DNA of 64,000 bases from Bacteroidales bacterium (lineage in GTDB: Bacteria > Bacteroidota > Bacteroidia > Bacteroidales > G3-4614), in contig SUXK01000005.1 in assembly GCA_015061035.1 (NCBI GenBank), forward strand, positions 62,001 through 126,000, given 5' to 3'. The number at the start of each line of letters is the position of its first letter. Within the stretch, counting starts at the first letter, position 1. A program made the translations under genes and the position numbers. Shown here one piece after another: positions 10,318 to 19,770 of the stretch. The notes under the pieces are model-generated. The model was not told where the DNA came from. It saw only the letters and a program-made list of their open reading frames with translations, and made no database searches.

Positions 10318-10638
10318 ATGAGTAAGTTACACATTAAAAAAGGAGATACCGTTTACGTAAACGCCGGAGAGGACAAAGGAAAAACCGGGCGTGTGCTTAA
10401 AGTCTTAGTAAAAGACAACAAAGCAATCGTAGAGGGTGTAAATATGGTGTCAAAACACACCAAACCCAATGCAAAAGCACCACAAGGCGGCATTGTAAAA
10501 AAAGAGGCTCCAATACATTTATCAAACCTTAACGTGTTAGATCCAAAAACAAAAACTCCAACACGTATTGGTCGTAAAATGAATGAAGAGGGCAAATTAG
10601 TACGTTATTCTAAAAAATCAGGAGAGGAGATTAAATAA
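10318..10638 (+). CDS. rplX: 50S ribosomal protein L24 (uL24)
   Basis: A 106-residue assembly initiator of the 50S subunit with a KOW motif ([21 protein letters not shown], about residues 7-27). The [25 protein letters not shown] block is characteristic. One nucleotide separates its stop codon from the rplE start, so translation is probably coupled. Confidence 0.97.
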   Translation: MSKLHIKKGDTVYVNAGEDKGKTGRVLKVLVKDNKAIVEGVNMVSKHTKPNAKAPQGGIVKKEAPIHLSNLNVLDPKTKTPTRIGRKMNEEGKLVRYSKKSGEEIK

Positions 10639-10639
10639 A

Positions 10640-11191
10640 ATGGCAGCAAATCTCAAAAAAGAATACCAAGAGAGAATCGTCCCCGCTTTGATGAAAGAGT
10701 TTGGCTACACTACAGTGATGCAAGTACCAGTTTTGAAAAAAATAGTACTTAATCAAGGTTTAGGAGATGCAACTCAAGATAAAAAAATCATCGACACAGC
10801 GTTGGCAGAGCTAACAGCAATTGCAGGACAACAAGCTGTAGCAACACTCTCACGTAAAGACATTTCAAACTTCAAGGTACGTAAAAAAATGCCTATCGGA
10901 GTTTCAGTAACTTTGCGTCGTGAGAAAATGTATGAGTTCCTTGAGCGTTTGGTACGCGTAGCATTACCCCGTATCCGTGACTTCAAAGGAATTGAAAGCA
11001 AATTAGATGGTAGAGGAAACTACACACTCGGAATTCAAGAGCAAATCATTTTCCCCGAGATCAACATTGACTCTATCAACAAAATCAACGGAATGAATAT
11101 CACATTCGTTACAAGTGCAAACACTGACGAAGAGGGATATGCATTATTAAAAGAGTTTGGATTACCTTTTAAAAACATCAAAAAGAGCTAA
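10640..11191 (+). CDS. rplE: 50S ribosomal protein L5 (uL5)
   Basis: A 183-residue 5S rRNA-binding protein of the central protuberance. [30 protein letters not shown] and the [14 protein letters not shown] region are family hallmarks. In E. coli S8 represses translation at this gene; whether that holds here cannot be told from the sequence. rpsN starts 3 nt later. Confidence 0.97.
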   Translation: MAANLKKEYQERIVPALMKEFGYTTVMQVPVLKKIVLNQGLGDATQDKKIIDTALAELTAIAGQQAVATLSRKDISNFKVRKKMPIGVSVTLRREKMYEFLERLVRVALPRIRDFKGIESKLDGRGNYTLGIQEQIIFPEINIDSINKINGMNITFVTSANTDEEGYALLKEFGLPFKNIKKS

Positions 11192-11194
11192 ACT

Positions 11195-11464
11195 ATGGCA
11201 AAAGAATCAATGAAAGCTCGTGAGGTAAAAAGAGCAAAATTAGTTGCAAAATACGCTGCTAAAAAAGCACAACTTAAAGCAGAAGGCAACTATGAGGCTC
11301 TTCAATTAATCCCTCGTAATGCCTCAAGTGTAAGACTACACAACCGTTGCAAATTGACAGGACGTCCAAAAGGATATATGCGTCAATTCGGTATTTCACG
11401 TATTCAATTCCGTGAAATGGCATCTCAAGGATTAATCCCAGGAGTAAAAAAAGCAAGTTGGTAG
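11195..11464 (+). CDS. rpsN: 30S ribosomal protein S14 (uS14), zinc-free form
   Basis: An 89-residue 30S head protein. It is the long, zinc-independent form: the CxxC pairs of the short zinc-ribbon form are absent and a single Cys remains. The end [20 protein letters not shown] and the KKASW terminus are typical. It lies between rplE and rpsH. Confidence 0.97.
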   Translation: MAKESMKAREVKRAKLVAKYAAKKAQLKAEGNYEALQLIPRNASSVRLHNRCKLTGRPKGYMRQFGISRIQFREMASQGLIPGVKKASW

Positions 11465-11503
11465 AAACTTGAAAAAAGAAAATAAAGAGAGAGTTAAATA
11501 TTG

Positions 11504-11518
11504 TTCGGGTAGTCCGAA
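11504..11518 (+). other. Small hairpin in the rpsN-rpsH spacer
   Basis: TTCGG pairs with CCGAA across a 5-nt GTAGT loop in the 75-nt gap before rpsH. No T tract follows, so it is not a standard terminator; it could be a processing or protein-binding structure. Confidence 0.35.
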
Positions 11519-11539
11519 TCAATTTAAAATTTATTTAAT

Positions 11540-11935
11540 ATGACAGATCCAATAGCAGATTATCTTACAAGGTTAAGAAATGCAATCAAAGCTCAACACA
11601 ATGTAGTTGAGGTTCCTGCATCAAACCTTAAAAAAGAGATCACAAAAATCCTTTTTGACAAAGGTTACATACTTAACTATAAGTTTGTAGAAGAGGGTCC
11701 TCAAGGAACAATCAAAATAGCCTTGAAATACGATCCCGTGAATAAAGTAAATGCAATCAAAAAGTTGGAGAGAGTATCTTCACCAGGTTTGCGTAAATAC
11801 GCTGGACACAAAGAGTTACCACGCGTTCTTAACGGTTTGGGAATAGCAATTATTTCAACTTCAAAAGGAGTTATGACCGACAAAGAGGCACGTAACTTAA
11901 ATGTTGGCGGAGAAGTGTTGTGTTACGTATATTAA
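11540..11935 (+). CDS. rpsH: 30S ribosomal protein S8 (uS8)
   Basis: A 131-residue central-domain 30S protein. [14 protein letters not shown] at the start, [12 protein letters not shown] and the C-terminal [18 protein letters not shown] segment are diagnostic. It is preceded by an unusually long spacer for this cluster (75 nt) with a small hairpin. Confidence 0.98.
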   Translation: MTDPIADYLTRLRNAIKAQHNVVEVPASNLKKEITKILFDKGYILNYKFVEEGPQGTIKIALKYDPVNKVNAIKKLERVSSPGLRKYAGHKELPRVLNGLGIAIISTSKGVMTDKEARNLNVGGEVLCYVY

Positions 11936-11940
11936 AAAAG

Positions 11941-11947
11941 AGGAGGT
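11941..11947 (+). promoter_or_regulatory. Strong Shine-Dalgarno site of rplF
   Basis: AGGAGGT ends 5 nt before the rplF ATG, one of three clear anti-SD matches in the ribosomal cluster. Confidence 0.7.
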
Positions 11948-11952
11948 AAATT

Positions 11953-12507
11953 ATGTCAAGAATTGGAAAATTGCCTATCGCTATCCCCGCAGGCGTAACA
12001 GTAACAGTTAAAGATAACGAAGTATCGGTAAAAGGACCAAAAGGGGAAATGGTTCAAACCATTACTGGAGGAATAGCAGTAAACGTAGAGGACGGACAAT
12101 TAACAGTAACACGTCCAGATGATACAAAAGCATCACGTTCATTGCATGGATTATATCGTGCCCTTATCAACAACATGGTAATAGGAGTATCGGCAGGATA
12201 TAAAAAAGAGTTGGAACTAGTAGGTGTAGGATACCGTGCAGAGAATAATGGTCAAGTACTAAAATTATCACTCGGTTTCTCACACGATATATATGTAAAA
12301 TTACCCAAAGAGGTAAAACTCGAAACAAAAAGTGAGAGAAATAAAAACCCACTTATCACGTTAGAGTCATGCGACAAAGAGTTACTCGGACTAATATGTG
12401 CTAAAATCCGCACATTCCGCAAACCAGAGCCTTACAAAGGAAAAGGTATTAAGTTTGTTGGCGAGTATATTCGTAGAAAATCAGGTAAATCGGCTGGTGC
12501 CAAATAA
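11953..12507 (+). CDS. rplF: 50S ribosomal protein L6 (uL6)
   Basis: A 184-residue protein near the GTPase-associated centre, made of two similar alpha/beta domains. MSRIGKLPIAIPAGV, VKGPKGEM and the EPYKGKGIKFVGEYIRRKSGKSA end are family signatures. Its start is set by the AGGAGGT motif just upstream. Confidence 0.98.
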   Translation: MSRIGKLPIAIPAGVTVTVKDNEVSVKGPKGEMVQTITGGIAVNVEDGQLTVTRPDDTKASRSLHGLYRALINNMVIGVSAGYKKELELVGVGYRAENNGQVLKLSLGFSHDIYVKLPKEVKLETKSERNKNPLITLESCDKELLGLICAKIRTFRKPEPYKGKGIKFVGEYIRRKSGKSAGAK

Positions 12508-12529
12508 TTCACGTTAAAAGGTAAACATC

Positions 12530-12868
12530 ATGAATAAGATAGAAAGAAGAATAAAGATCAAAACCCGCATACGTGGTAAAATTTCAGGAACAGCAGAAGC
12601 ACCTCGTATGACAGTGTTCCGTAGCAACAAACAAATCTACGTACAAATCATTGATGACTTGGCAGGAAAAACATTAGCAAGTGCATCATCAAAAGGTTTG
12701 GCTGACGGAGATAACAAAGCTGCAGCAGCACAAGTAGGAGAATTAATAGCAAAAAAGGCACAAGAGGCAGGAATTACAACAGTAGTATTCGACCGTAACG
12801 GTTACCTCTATCATGGCCGAGTAAAAGAGCTTGCAGAAGCAGCTCGTAAGGGTGGACTTAAATTTTAA
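12530..12868 (+). CDS. rplR: 50S ribosomal protein L18 (uL18)
   Basis: A 112-residue 5S rRNA-binding protein. The [24 protein letters not shown] start, [15 protein letters not shown] and the [20 protein letters not shown] end are diagnostic. It lies between rplF and rpsE with short spacers. Confidence 0.97.
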   Translation: MNKIERRIKIKTRIRGKISGTAEAPRMTVFRSNKQIYVQIIDDLAGKTLASASSKGLADGDNKAAAAQVGELIAKKAQEAGITTVVFDRNGYLYHGRVKELAEAARKGGLKF

Positions 12869-12874
12869 ACGACA

Positions 12875-13393
12875 ATGGCAGTAAAATATAACAGAGTAAA
12901 GTCAACTAACGACTTGGAATTAAAAGACAGATTGGTACACATCAATCGTGTAACAAAAGTTACAAAAGGAGGTCGTACATTCAGCTTTTCAGCCATCGTA
13001 GTAGTAGGTGACGGCAAAGGAATCGTTGGTTACGGATTAGGAAAAGCCAGCGAGGTAACAGCTGCTATTGCAAAAGGCGTTGAGTCAGCAAAGAAAAACC
13101 TTATCAAAGTACCAGTATATAAAGGAACAATTCCTCACGAGCAATTAGCAAAATTCGGAGGAGCGCAAGTACTAATCAAACCAGCATCACACGGTACCGG
13201 AGTAAAAGCAGGAGGTGCGATGCGTGCTGTATTAGAGAGCGTTGGAGTAACTGACGTATTGGCAAAATCAAAAGGTTCTTCAAACCCTCACAACTTAGTA
13301 AAAGCTACATTTGTAGCGTTAGCAGAGTTGCGTGATGCAGCAATGGTAGCACGTAACCGTGGAGTATCAGTAGAAAAAGTATTTAAAGGTTAA
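12875..13393 (+). CDS. rpsE: 30S ribosomal protein S5 (uS5)
   Basis: A 172-residue protein of the decoding and mRNA-entry region. [23 protein letters not shown] and [17 protein letters not shown] are the S5 signatures; the second domain carries [12 protein letters not shown]. Changes in the first loop cause spectinomycin resistance in other bacteria. It is followed 15 nt later by rpmD. Confidence 0.98.
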   Translation: MAVKYNRVKSTNDLELKDRLVHINRVTKVTKGGRTFSFSAIVVVGDGKGIVGYGLGKASEVTAAIAKGVESAKKNLIKVPVYKGTIPHEQLAKFGGAQVLIKPASHGTGVKAGGAMRAVLESVGVTDVLAKSKGSSNPHNLVKATFVALAELRDAAMVARNRGVSVEKVFKG

Positions 13394-13408
13394 TAAAGGA
13401 ACAGAGAG

Positions 13409-13582
13409 ATGAAAACAATAAAAATAACACAAGTAAAAAGTAAAATCAAATGTCCCGCTGTCCAAAAGAAAACCCTTGAAGCTTTAGGATTGCGTAAACT
13501 AAACCAAACAGTTGAGCATGCAGCCACTCCTCAAATCTTAGGAATGGTAGAGAAAGTAAAACACTTGGTAGTAGTTGAATAA
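13409..13582 (+). CDS. rpmD: 50S ribosomal protein L30 (uL30)
   Basis: A 57-residue protein: MKTIKITQVKSKIKC start, a LGLRKLNQTVEH centre and a VKHLVVVE end, all typical of L30. It fills the gap between rpsE and rplO, exactly where spc operons carry this gene. It is short enough to be missed by gene finders. Confidence 0.95.
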   Translation: MKTIKITQVKSKIKCPAVQKKTLEALGLRKLNQTVEHAATPQILGMVEKVKHLVVVE

Positions 13583-13613
13583 TTTGTTTTTTGAACAAGA
13601 AAAAATTTAAGAT

Positions 13614-14060
13614 ATGAATTTAAGTAATTTAAAACCTGCTGCAGGTTCTACAAAAAGCCGTAAAAGAATTGGTCGCGGACCAGGTTCAGGAATGGGTGGA
13701 ACTTCAACAAGAGGACACAAAGGAGCGAAACAACGTTCTGGATACAGCAGAAAATTAGGATTTGAGGGAGGTCAAATGCCCCTTCAACGTCGTTTGCCTA
13801 AATTTGGATTTAAAAATCCTAACCACGTAGAGTACAAAGCAATCAATCTAACAACAATCCAAACATTAGCTGAGGCTAAAGGATTGGATAAAATTGATGT
13901 AAATACTTTAGTAGAGGCAGGATTTGTTGCTAAAAACCAAATGGTTAAAATCTTAGGTGGCGGAACAATCACTGCAAAATTAGAGGTAGCAGCAAACGCA
14001 TTTTCAAAATCAGCGGAAGCAGCAATCACTGCAGTTGGAGGCACAATCGTTAAACTCTAA
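13614..14060 (+). CDS. rplO: 50S ribosomal protein L15 (uL15)
   Basis: A 148-residue late-assembly protein of the 50S subunit. The glycine-rich basic start (KSRKRIGRGPGSGMGGTSTRGHKG, residues 14-37), the GGQMPLQRRLPKFGF motif and the C-terminal FSKSAEAAI domain are as expected. secY starts 5 nt later. Confidence 0.97.
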   Translation: MNLSNLKPAAGSTKSRKRIGRGPGSGMGGTSTRGHKGAKQRSGYSRKLGFEGGQMPLQRRLPKFGFKNPNHVEYKAINLTTIQTLAEAKGLDKIDVNTLVEAGFVAKNQMVKILGGGTITAKLEVAANAFSKSAEAAITAVGGTIVKL

Positions 14061-14065
14061 TCAAT

Positions 14066-15397
14066 ATGAGAGCGATAGAGACAATTAAAAATATTTGGAA
14101 GATAGAGGATCTAAGATATAGAATCATCACTACCCTATTGCTAATAATGGTGTACCGCGTAGGATCATACGTGGTACTACCAGGTATTGATGTTGAAACA
14201 CTCGCAAACCTACAAGAGCAAACTCGCGGAGGTTTGATGGCGTTGTTAGACATGTTCTCAGGAGGAGCATTCTCAAATGCATCAATATTCGCATTAGGAA
14301 TCATGCCCTATATCTCAGCATCTATCGTGATTCAACTTTTGGGAATGGCATTGCCATACTTCCAAAAATTGCAACGTGAAGGCGAAAGCGGACGTCGCAA
14401 GTTGAATCAATATACTCGCTATCTAACAGTAGCAATCCTATTAATACAAGCACCTTCATATTTGGTTAACCTAAAAACCCAAATTGGAGCAGCAGCATTC
14501 CCTCAAGGAGTAATGTTTATGATAACATCAACAATCATCCTTGCAGCAGGAAGTATGTTTGTATTATGGTTAGGAGAGCGCATAACAGATAAAGGTATAG
14601 GAAACGGAATCTCATTCATAATCTTGATAGGTATCATAGCACGCCTACCACAAGCATTAGGATTTGAGTTCATTAACCGTGCAACAACAGCAACAGGAGG
14701 ATTGGTAATGTTCTTAGCAGAGATCGTATTCCTATTGTTTGTAGTAGCAGCATCTATTCTATTAGTACAAGGAACACGTAAAGTACCAGTACAATACGCA
14801 AAAAGAATAGTAGGCAACAAACAATACGGAGGTGCAAGACAATACATCCCCTTGAAAGTGAACAGTGCAGGAGTAATGCCAATCATCTTTGCACAAGCGT
14901 TGATGTTCATACCTATCACAATAGTAGGATTCTCAACAACATCATCAAGTGCATTTATACAAGCATTCACTGATAACACAGGATTCTGGTATAACTTTGT
15001 ATATGCAATATTGATCATTGTATTCACATACTTCTATACAGCAATCACTATCCAACCCAATCAAATGGCAGAGGATATGAAACGCAACAATGGATTCATT
15101 CCCGGAATCAAACCAGGAAAGAAAACAGCAGAGTACATTGATTCAATAATGTCACGAATCACACTACCAGGTTCAATCTTTTTGGCATTGGTGGCAATCA
15201 TGCCAGCATTCGCACAAATAGCAGGAATCAGTGCAGAGTTTGCACAATTCTTCGGAGGAACATCACTATTGATTCTTGTAGGAGTAATCCTTGACACACT
15301 ACAACAAATAGAGAGTCACTTGATGATGCACCACTACGATGGATTGTTAAAATCAGGCAGAATAAAAGGACGTCAAGGTTCTGTTTCAGCATATTAG
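14066..15397 (+). CDS. secY: Protein translocase subunit SecY
   Basis: The channel subunit of the Sec translocon, 443 residues, in the inner membrane with SecE and SecG. Ten hydrophobic segments can be read; signatures include the N-terminal RYRIITTLLLIMVYRVGSY, GIMPYISASIVIQL (TM2) and the cytoplasmic loop QNQMAEDMKRNNGFIPGIKPGK-like stretch before TM9. It lies in the spc part of the cluster, followed by map, the standard order. Confidence 0.97.
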   Translation: MRAIETIKNIWKIEDLRYRIITTLLLIMVYRVGSYVVLPGIDVETLANLQEQTRGGLMALLDMFSGGAFSNASIFALGIMPYISASIVIQLLGMALPYFQKLQREGESGRRKLNQYTRYLTVAILLIQAPSYLVNLKTQIGAAAFPQGVMFMITSTIILAAGSMFVLWLGERITDKGIGNGISFIILIGIIARLPQALGFEFINRATTATGGLVMFLAEIVFLLFVVAASILLVQGTRKVPVQYAKRIVGNKQYGGARQYIPLKVNSAGVMPIIFAQALMFIPITIVGFSTTSSSAFIQAFTDNTGFWYNFVYAILIIVFTYFYTAITIQPNQMAEDMKRNNGFIPGIKPGKKTAEYIDSIMSRITLPGSIFLALVAIMPAFAQIAGISAEFAQFFGGTSLLILVGVILDTLQQIESHLMMHHYDGLLKSGRIKGRQGSVSAY

Positions 15398-15413
15398 TCT
15401 AAAGTAGATAAAA

Positions 15414-16196
15414 ATGATTTATCTTAAAACAGACGAAGAGATAGAGTTAATCAGGGAAAGTAACCTGTTGTTAGCAAAAACCATGGGTGAAATAGCCAAA
15501 TGGGTTGCGCCCGGAGTTACTACCCTAAAACTCGACTCAATAGCCGAACAATATATTCGCGACAACGGAGGAGTACCAAGTTGTTTAGGATATAGCGGTT
15601 ATCCAAATTCGATATGTGCATCCGTAAACGAACAAGTAGTACACGGAATACCATCAAGCAAAGAGTTGCAGGAAGGTGACATAGTATCGATAGACTTTTG
15701 CGTATTGAAGAACGGATTTCATTCCGACTCAACCTACACCTTTCCAGTAGGAGAAGTGAGTTACGAAGTACAACGACTATTGAAAACAACCAAAGAGTCG
15801 TTATACGTAGGAATCGAAAAAGCAGTAGAAGGCAATCGCGTAGGCGATATAAGCAACGCAATTCAAACCTATTGCGAAAAGAGAGGATACTCACTCGTAA
15901 GAGAGATGTGTGGGCACGGAATAGGACGTCAGATGCACGAAGCCCCCGAAGTTCCCAATTACGGACGCAGAGGGTGCGGACCAGTATTACGAAGTGGTAT
16001 GGTATTAGCCATAGAACCTATGGTAAATATGGGATCACGTAATATAGTAATAGAGAGAGACGGATGGACAGCCCGTACCAAAGACCGCAAACCAGCAGCA
16101 CACTATGAATTATGTGTAGCAGTACGCGAAGGCAAGGCCGACATACTATCAACATTCAAGTACGTAGAAGAAGTTTTAGGAGATAAATACATTTAA
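15414..16196 (+). CDS. map: Methionine aminopeptidase, type I
   Basis: Removes the initiator methionine from new proteins. The 260-residue protein has the pita-bread fold motifs and the five metal ligands: Asp in SIDF, Asp in HSDST, His in GHGIGRQMHE, Glu in LAIEPM and the last Glu in the C-terminal HYELCV. It lacks the N-terminal zinc-finger extension of some homologues. Position between secY and infA is typical. The overlapping frames at 15520-15894 and 15698-16042 are shadows. Confidence 0.96.
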   Translation: MIYLKTDEEIELIRESNLLLAKTMGEIAKWVAPGVTTLKLDSIAEQYIRDNGGVPSCLGYSGYPNSICASVNEQVVHGIPSSKELQEGDIVSIDFCVLKNGFHSDSTYTFPVGEVSYEVQRLLKTTKESLYVGIEKAVEGNRVGDISNAIQTYCEKRGYSLVREMCGHGIGRQMHEAPEVPNYGRRGCGPVLRSGMVLAIEPMVNMGSRNIVIERDGWTARTKDRKPAAHYELCVAVREGKADILSTFKYVEEVLGDKYI

Positions 16197-16210
16197 AAAA
16201 AAGATAACTT

Positions 16211-16429
16211 ATGGCAAAACAAGCAGCGATAGAACAAGACGGAACAATAGTAGAAGCACTGTCTAATGCTATGTTCAGGGTTGAGTTAGAGAATGGACAC
16301 GAAATAACAGCCCATATCTCAGGCAAGATGCGCATGCATTATATAAGAATACTACCTGGCGACAAAGTAAGAGTAGAAATGTCACCTTACGATTTGTCAA
16401 AAGGACGTATAGCGTTTAGATATAAATAA
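16211..16429 (+). CDS. infA: Translation initiation factor IF-1
   Basis: A 72-residue OB-fold factor that occupies the ribosomal A site during initiation. [47 protein letters not shown] and the [10 protein letters not shown] end are near-universal. It lies between map and rpmJ. Confidence 0.98.
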   Translation: MAKQAAIEQDGTIVEALSNAMFRVELENGHEITAHISGKMRMHYIRILPGDKVRVEMSPYDLSKGRIAFRYK

Positions 16430-16444
16430 AAAAACTAAATAAAA

Positions 16445-16561
16445 ATGAAAGTAAGAGCATCATTAAAAAAGCGCACACCGGAGTGTAAAATAGTTAGACG
16501 CAACGGAAAGTTGTATGTAATTAACAAGAAAAATCCAAAGTATAAACAACGTCAAGGATAA
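16445..16561 (+). CDS. rpmJ: 50S ribosomal protein L36 (bL36), zinc-free form
   Basis: A 38-residue protein beginning [14 protein letters not shown] and ending KYKQRQG. Only one cysteine remains (residue 14), so it is the form without the four-ligand zinc ribbon. It lies in its standard place between infA and rpsM, just before an internal promoter candidate. Confidence 0.95.
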   Translation: MKVRASLKKRTPECKIVRRNGKLYVINKKNPKYKQRQG

Positions 16562-16567
16562 TTTTAT

Positions 16568-16575
16568 TATCTTTG
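16568..16575 (+). promoter_or_regulatory. Candidate internal promoter (-7 box) before rpsM
   Basis: TATCTTTG matches the -7 consensus exactly and lies 26 nt before the rpsM ATG, starting a few bases after the rpmJ stop. No good TTTG is present 19-21 nt upstream, so the call rests on the -7 box alone. Confidence 0.5.
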
Positions 16576-16600
16576 CAAAATATTTATCAGTAATTAATAT

Positions 16601-16981
16601 ATGGCAGTAAGAATTGTCGGTGTTGATCTACCGCAAAATAAAAGAGGTGAAATCGCTTTGACCTACATATTCGGTATCGGTCGAAGTGCGTCAAAAACCA
16701 TCTTAGAGAAAGCTGGAATTGACAAAAACATTAAAGTAAAAGATTGGACAGACGACCAAGCAGCAAAAGTTCGTGAGATCATTGGATCAGAGTACAAAGT
16801 AGAAGGAGATCTTCGTACAGAAGTACAACTAAACATCAAACGATTAATGGATATTGGTTGTTATCGTGGAGTACGTCACCGTAATGGACTTCCCGTTCGT
16901 GGACAAAGTACAAAAAACAATGCCCGCACACGTAAGGGTAAAAAGAAAACCGTTGCAAATAAGAAAAAAGCTACTAAATAA
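16601..16981 (+). CDS. rpsM: 30S ribosomal protein S13 (uS13)
   Basis: A 126-residue protein bridging the 30S head to the 50S subunit. [25 protein letters not shown] and the [22 protein letters not shown] end are diagnostic; the tail is strongly basic. It starts the alpha-operon part of the cluster and probably has its own promoter. Confidence 0.98.
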   Translation: MAVRIVGVDLPQNKRGEIALTYIFGIGRSASKTILEKAGIDKNIKVKDWTDDQAAKVREIIGSEYKVEGDLRTEVQLNIKRLMDIGCYRGVRHRNGLPVRGQSTKNNARTRKGKKKTVANKKKATK

Positions 16982-16990
16982 TAAGTAAGT

Positions 16991-17380
16991 ATGGCAAAAA
17001 AAACAGTCGCAGTAAAGAAGAGAAAAGTACATGTAGGCGCTGTGGGTCAAGCTCACATCCACTCTTCATTTAACAACATCATCGTCTCAATCGCCAACGA
17101 AGACGGACAAGTTATCTCTTGGTCTTCAGCAGGTAAAATGGGATTTAGAGGATCAAAGAAAAATACTCCTTATGCAGCACAAATGGCAGCTCAAGACTGC
17201 GGAAAAGTTGCATTTGATTTAGGTCTACGTAAAGTAAAAGCATACGTTAAAGGCCCGGGTAATGGTCGTGAATCAGCAATCCGTACAATTGCACAATTAG
17301 GCATTGACGTAATAGAGATTATAGACGTAACTCCATTGCCTCACAATGGATGTCGTCCTCCAAAAAGAAGGAGAGTATAA
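16991..17380 (+). CDS. rpsK: 30S ribosomal protein S11 (uS11)
   Basis: A 129-residue platform protein of the small subunit contacting mRNA near the E site. [37 protein letters not shown] and the [12 protein letters not shown] terminus are family signatures. It is followed by a 136-nt spacer with nested inverted repeats before rpsD. Confidence 0.98.
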   Translation: MAKKTVAVKKRKVHVGAVGQAHIHSSFNNIIVSIANEDGQVISWSSAGKMGFRGSKKNTPYAAQMAAQDCGKVAFDLGLRKVKAYVKGPGNGRESAIRTIAQLGIDVIEIIDVTPLPHNGCRPPKRRRV

Positions 17381-17421
17381 GAGTATTATTAACATTAACA
17401 GTTTTTTTGAGCCACCATCAC

Positions 17422-17475
17422 AAGATGAAATAAAGATTGCCTTTTATAATCCTCTCGCAATCGCGGCTGCATCTT
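17422..17475 (+). promoter_or_regulatory. Possible structured leader of rpsD (nested stems)
   Basis: Two nested inverted repeats lie in the rpsK-rpsD spacer: AAGATG (17422-17427) with CATCTT (17470-17475), and inside it GATTGC (17435-17440) with GCAATC (17457-17462). No T tract follows. S4 is an autoregulator in several bacteria, so this could be its mRNA target; that is inference. Confidence 0.4.
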
Positions 17476-17516
17476 AATGGACAAGATCAAGAAAACAAAA
17501 ATTAAACAAGTTAAAA

Positions 17517-18125
17517 ATGGCAAGATATACAGGACCTAAATCAAGAATTGCACGTAAATTCGGAGAGGCAATTTTTGGAGCAGATAAAGTGTTGTCAAAG
17601 AAGAACTATCCTCCAGGACAACACGGACTAAACAAAAGAAGAAAAACATCTGAGTACGGAACACAACTTGCAGAGAAGCAAAAAGCAAAATACACTTACG
17701 GAGTATTAGAGCGTCAGTTCCGCATACTATTTGAGAAAGCATCACGCACAAAAGGTATTACAGGTGAGGTATTACTACAACTATTGGAGTCACGTCTTGA
17801 CAACGTAGTATATCGCTTAGGTATAGCACCAACACGTGCAGCTGCTCGTCAATTAGTATCACACCGTCACATTGTTGTTGATGGAAAAGTAGTAAACATT
17901 CCTTCATACCAATTGAAACCCGGACAAGTAGTAGGAGTACGTGAGAAATCAAAATCATTAGAGAATATCACAGACTCACTTGCAGGATTCAACCACAGCA
18001 AATATCCTTGGATTGAGTGGGATGAAGCAACAAAAAGCGGAAAATATCTACACATTCCAGAAAGAGCAGATATTCCTGAGAATATCAAAGAGCAATTAAT
18101 CGTTGAGTTGTACTCTAAACAATAA
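17517..18125 (+). CDS. rpsD: 30S ribosomal protein S4 (uS4)
   Basis: A 202-residue primary assembly protein of the 30S body. [17 protein letters not shown], the S4 RNA-binding domain ([17 protein letters not shown] to [12 protein letters not shown], about residues 90-135) and a C-terminal [22 protein letters not shown] end are clear. There is no zinc-binding N-terminus. The 136-nt upstream spacer may hold a regulatory structure. Confidence 0.98.
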   Translation: MARYTGPKSRIARKFGEAIFGADKVLSKKNYPPGQHGLNKRRKTSEYGTQLAEKQKAKYTYGVLERQFRILFEKASRTKGITGEVLLQLLESRLDNVVYRLGIAPTRAAARQLVSHRHIVVDGKVVNIPSYQLKPGQVVGVREKSKSLENITDSLAGFNHSKYPWIEWDEATKSGKYLHIPERADIPENIKEQLIVELYSKQ

Positions 18126-18133
18126 TAAGAATT

Positions 18134-19123
18134 ATGGCGATATTAGCATTTCAAAAACCCGAAGAGGTAGTCATGGTAGAGGCTACACAGTTCTTTGGAA
18201 AATTCGAATTCCGTCCTTTGGAGCCTGGCTACGGTGTTACAGTAGGCAATGCGTTACGCCGTATTCTCCTCTCTTCATTAGAGGGATTTGCAATTACCTC
18301 AATACGCATTGAGGGAGTTGATCATGAGTTTGCAACCATTCCCGGAGTATTGGAAGACGTATCAAACATAATCTTGAACTTAAAGAAAGTACGTCTAAAA
18401 AGAATCGTTGAAGATGTAGAGACTGAGAAAGTTTCATTAACATGTTCAGGCTCAGAATTCAAAGCCGGAGATATAAGCAAGGCGCTATCAAGTTTTGAGG
18501 TGTTGAACCCTGAGTTGGTAATCTGCCACCTTGATTCAAGTGCAAAATTCAACATTGAGTTGAACATTAACAAAGGACGTGGATATGTACCCGCTGAAGA
18601 GAACGCACAACCCACTGATGCAGTTGATGTAATAGCAATAGACTCAATATACACACCAATCGTAAATGTAAAATACTACTACGATCCCTATCGTGTAGAG
18701 CAAAAAACAGACTACGAGAAGTTGACAATTGAGGTAACAACCGATGGATCAATTCACCCAAAAGATGCATTAAAAGAGGCAGCAAAAATATTGATGTATC
18801 ACTTTATGATGTTCTCTGATGAGAAGATAACATTAGAGTCGTCAGATGGTGATGGAAACGAGGAATTTGATGAAGAGGTATTACATATGCGTCAATTGTT
18901 GAAGAGCCGTTTAACTGACATGGATCTTTCAGTTCGTGCATTAAACTGCCTAAAATCAGCAGATGTTGAGACATTAGCAGAGTTGGTGGTATTCAACAAA
19001 AACGATCTATTGAAATTCCGAAACTTCGGTAAAAAATCACTAAACGAGTTAGATGACCTTTTGGCAGGATTGAACCTATCTTTCGGAATGGACATCTCTA
19101 AATATAAATTAGATAAAGAATAA
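18134..19123 (+). CDS. rpoA: RNA polymerase alpha subunit
   Basis: The 329-residue subunit that nucleates assembly of RNA polymerase through its N-terminal domain ([17 protein letters not shown], about residues 33-49) and contacts promoter DNA and activators through its C-terminal domain ([11 protein letters not shown] to [14 protein letters not shown], about residues 275-305). It lies between rpsD and rplQ, the standard alpha-operon order. Confidence 0.98.
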   Translation: MAILAFQKPEEVVMVEATQFFGKFEFRPLEPGYGVTVGNALRRILLSSLEGFAITSIRIEGVDHEFATIPGVLEDVSNIILNLKKVRLKRIVEDVETEKVSLTCSGSEFKAGDISKALSSFEVLNPELVICHLDSSAKFNIELNINKGRGYVPAEENAQPTDAVDVIAIDSIYTPIVNVKYYYDPYRVEQKTDYEKLTIEVTTDGSIHPKDALKEAAKILMYHFMMFSDEKITLESSDGDGNEEFDEEVLHMRQLLKSRLTDMDLSVRALNCLKSADVETLAELVVFNKNDLLKFRNFGKKSLNELDDLLAGLNLSFGMDISKYKLDKE

Positions 19124-19128
19124 CAACG

Positions 19129-19614
19129 ATGAGACATAATAAAAAATTCAACCACTTGAGCAGAACTGCTTCACACAGAGCAGCCATGTTGTCAAACATG
19201 ACTTGTTCATTGATAATGCACAAGCGTATATTCACAACTTTAGCAAAAGCAAAAGCATTAAGAGTATATGCTGAGCCTATCATCAACAAGGCAAAAGAAG
19301 ACACAACAGCATCTCGCCGTGTAGTATTTAGTTATTTGCAAGACAAAAAAGCAGTAAAAGAGCTTTTCGGAGATATAGCAACTAAAATTGCAGAGCGTAA
19401 CGGAGGATACACTCGTATCATCAAAACAGGAACACGTCTTGGAGACGGAGCAAAAACTTGTTTTATTGAGTTAGTAGATTACAACGAGAATATGCTTAAA
19501 GAGAAAACAGCTAAAAAAGCAACTCGTACACGTCGCTCAAAAAAAGCAGCAGCACCAGTTGCTGAGGCTCCAGTTGCAGAGGCACCAGTTGCTGAAACTC
19601 CAGCAGCAGAGTAA
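19129..19614 (+). CDS. rplQ: 50S ribosomal protein L17 (bL17) with repetitive C-terminal tail
   Basis: A 161-residue protein located near the tunnel exit. The core ([23 protein letters not shown] start, [30 protein letters not shown]) is ordinary. After a basic patch (residues about 125-141) comes an Ala-Pro-Val-Ala-Glu repeat of three units and a variant TPAAE, probably disordered. It is the last gene of the cluster, with a strong terminator 31 nt after the stop. Confidence 0.97.
   Translation: MRHNKKFNHLSRTASHRAAMLSNMTCSLIMHKRIFTTLAKAKALRVYAEPIINKAKEDTTASRRVVFSYLQDKKAVKELFGDIATKIAERNGGYTRIIKTGTRLGDGAKTCFIELVDYNENMLKEKTAKKATRTRRSKKAAAPVAEAPVAEAPVAETPAAE
19549..19614 (+). repeat. In-frame 15-bp repeats encoding APVAE in rplQ
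   Basis: Three copies of a five-codon unit (Ala-Pro-Val-Ala-Glu) and one variant (Thr-Pro-Ala-Ala-Glu) end the rplQ frame. The copies differ at third positions, so they are not a very recent expansion. Confidence 0.8.
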
Positions 19615-19644
19615 TATAGAGCATAAACAATCTATATACAGAAA

Positions 19645-19676
19645 AAGAGAACGATTTTTATCGTTCTCTTTTTTTT
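19645..19676 (+). terminator. Terminator of the ribosomal cluster
   Basis: A perfect 10-bp stem (AAGAGAACGA with TCGTTCTCTT) around a TTTTTA loop, followed by a run of T residues, lies just after rplQ. Confidence 0.9.
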
Positions 19677-19770
19677 ATAGATAAAGTAGAGAGTAATTTA
19701 TTTATTTTGTAAAGTTTTAGTTGTCGCTACAATTAGAAGCATCAATCCCTGACAATCACCATATATACTA

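Noticed and set aside
14503..15027. 174-codon minus-strand frame inside secY
   Set aside because: Antisense shadow of a clearly coding, conserved gene; its length reflects the base composition of membrane-protein codons.
15698..16042. Arg/Ser-rich 114-codon frame inside map
   Set aside because: Overlaps map in another frame; low-complexity shadow.
19549..19614. Phase-variable repeat in rplQ
   Set aside because: Units are 15 bp, in frame and differ at third positions, so slippage would not switch the gene off.
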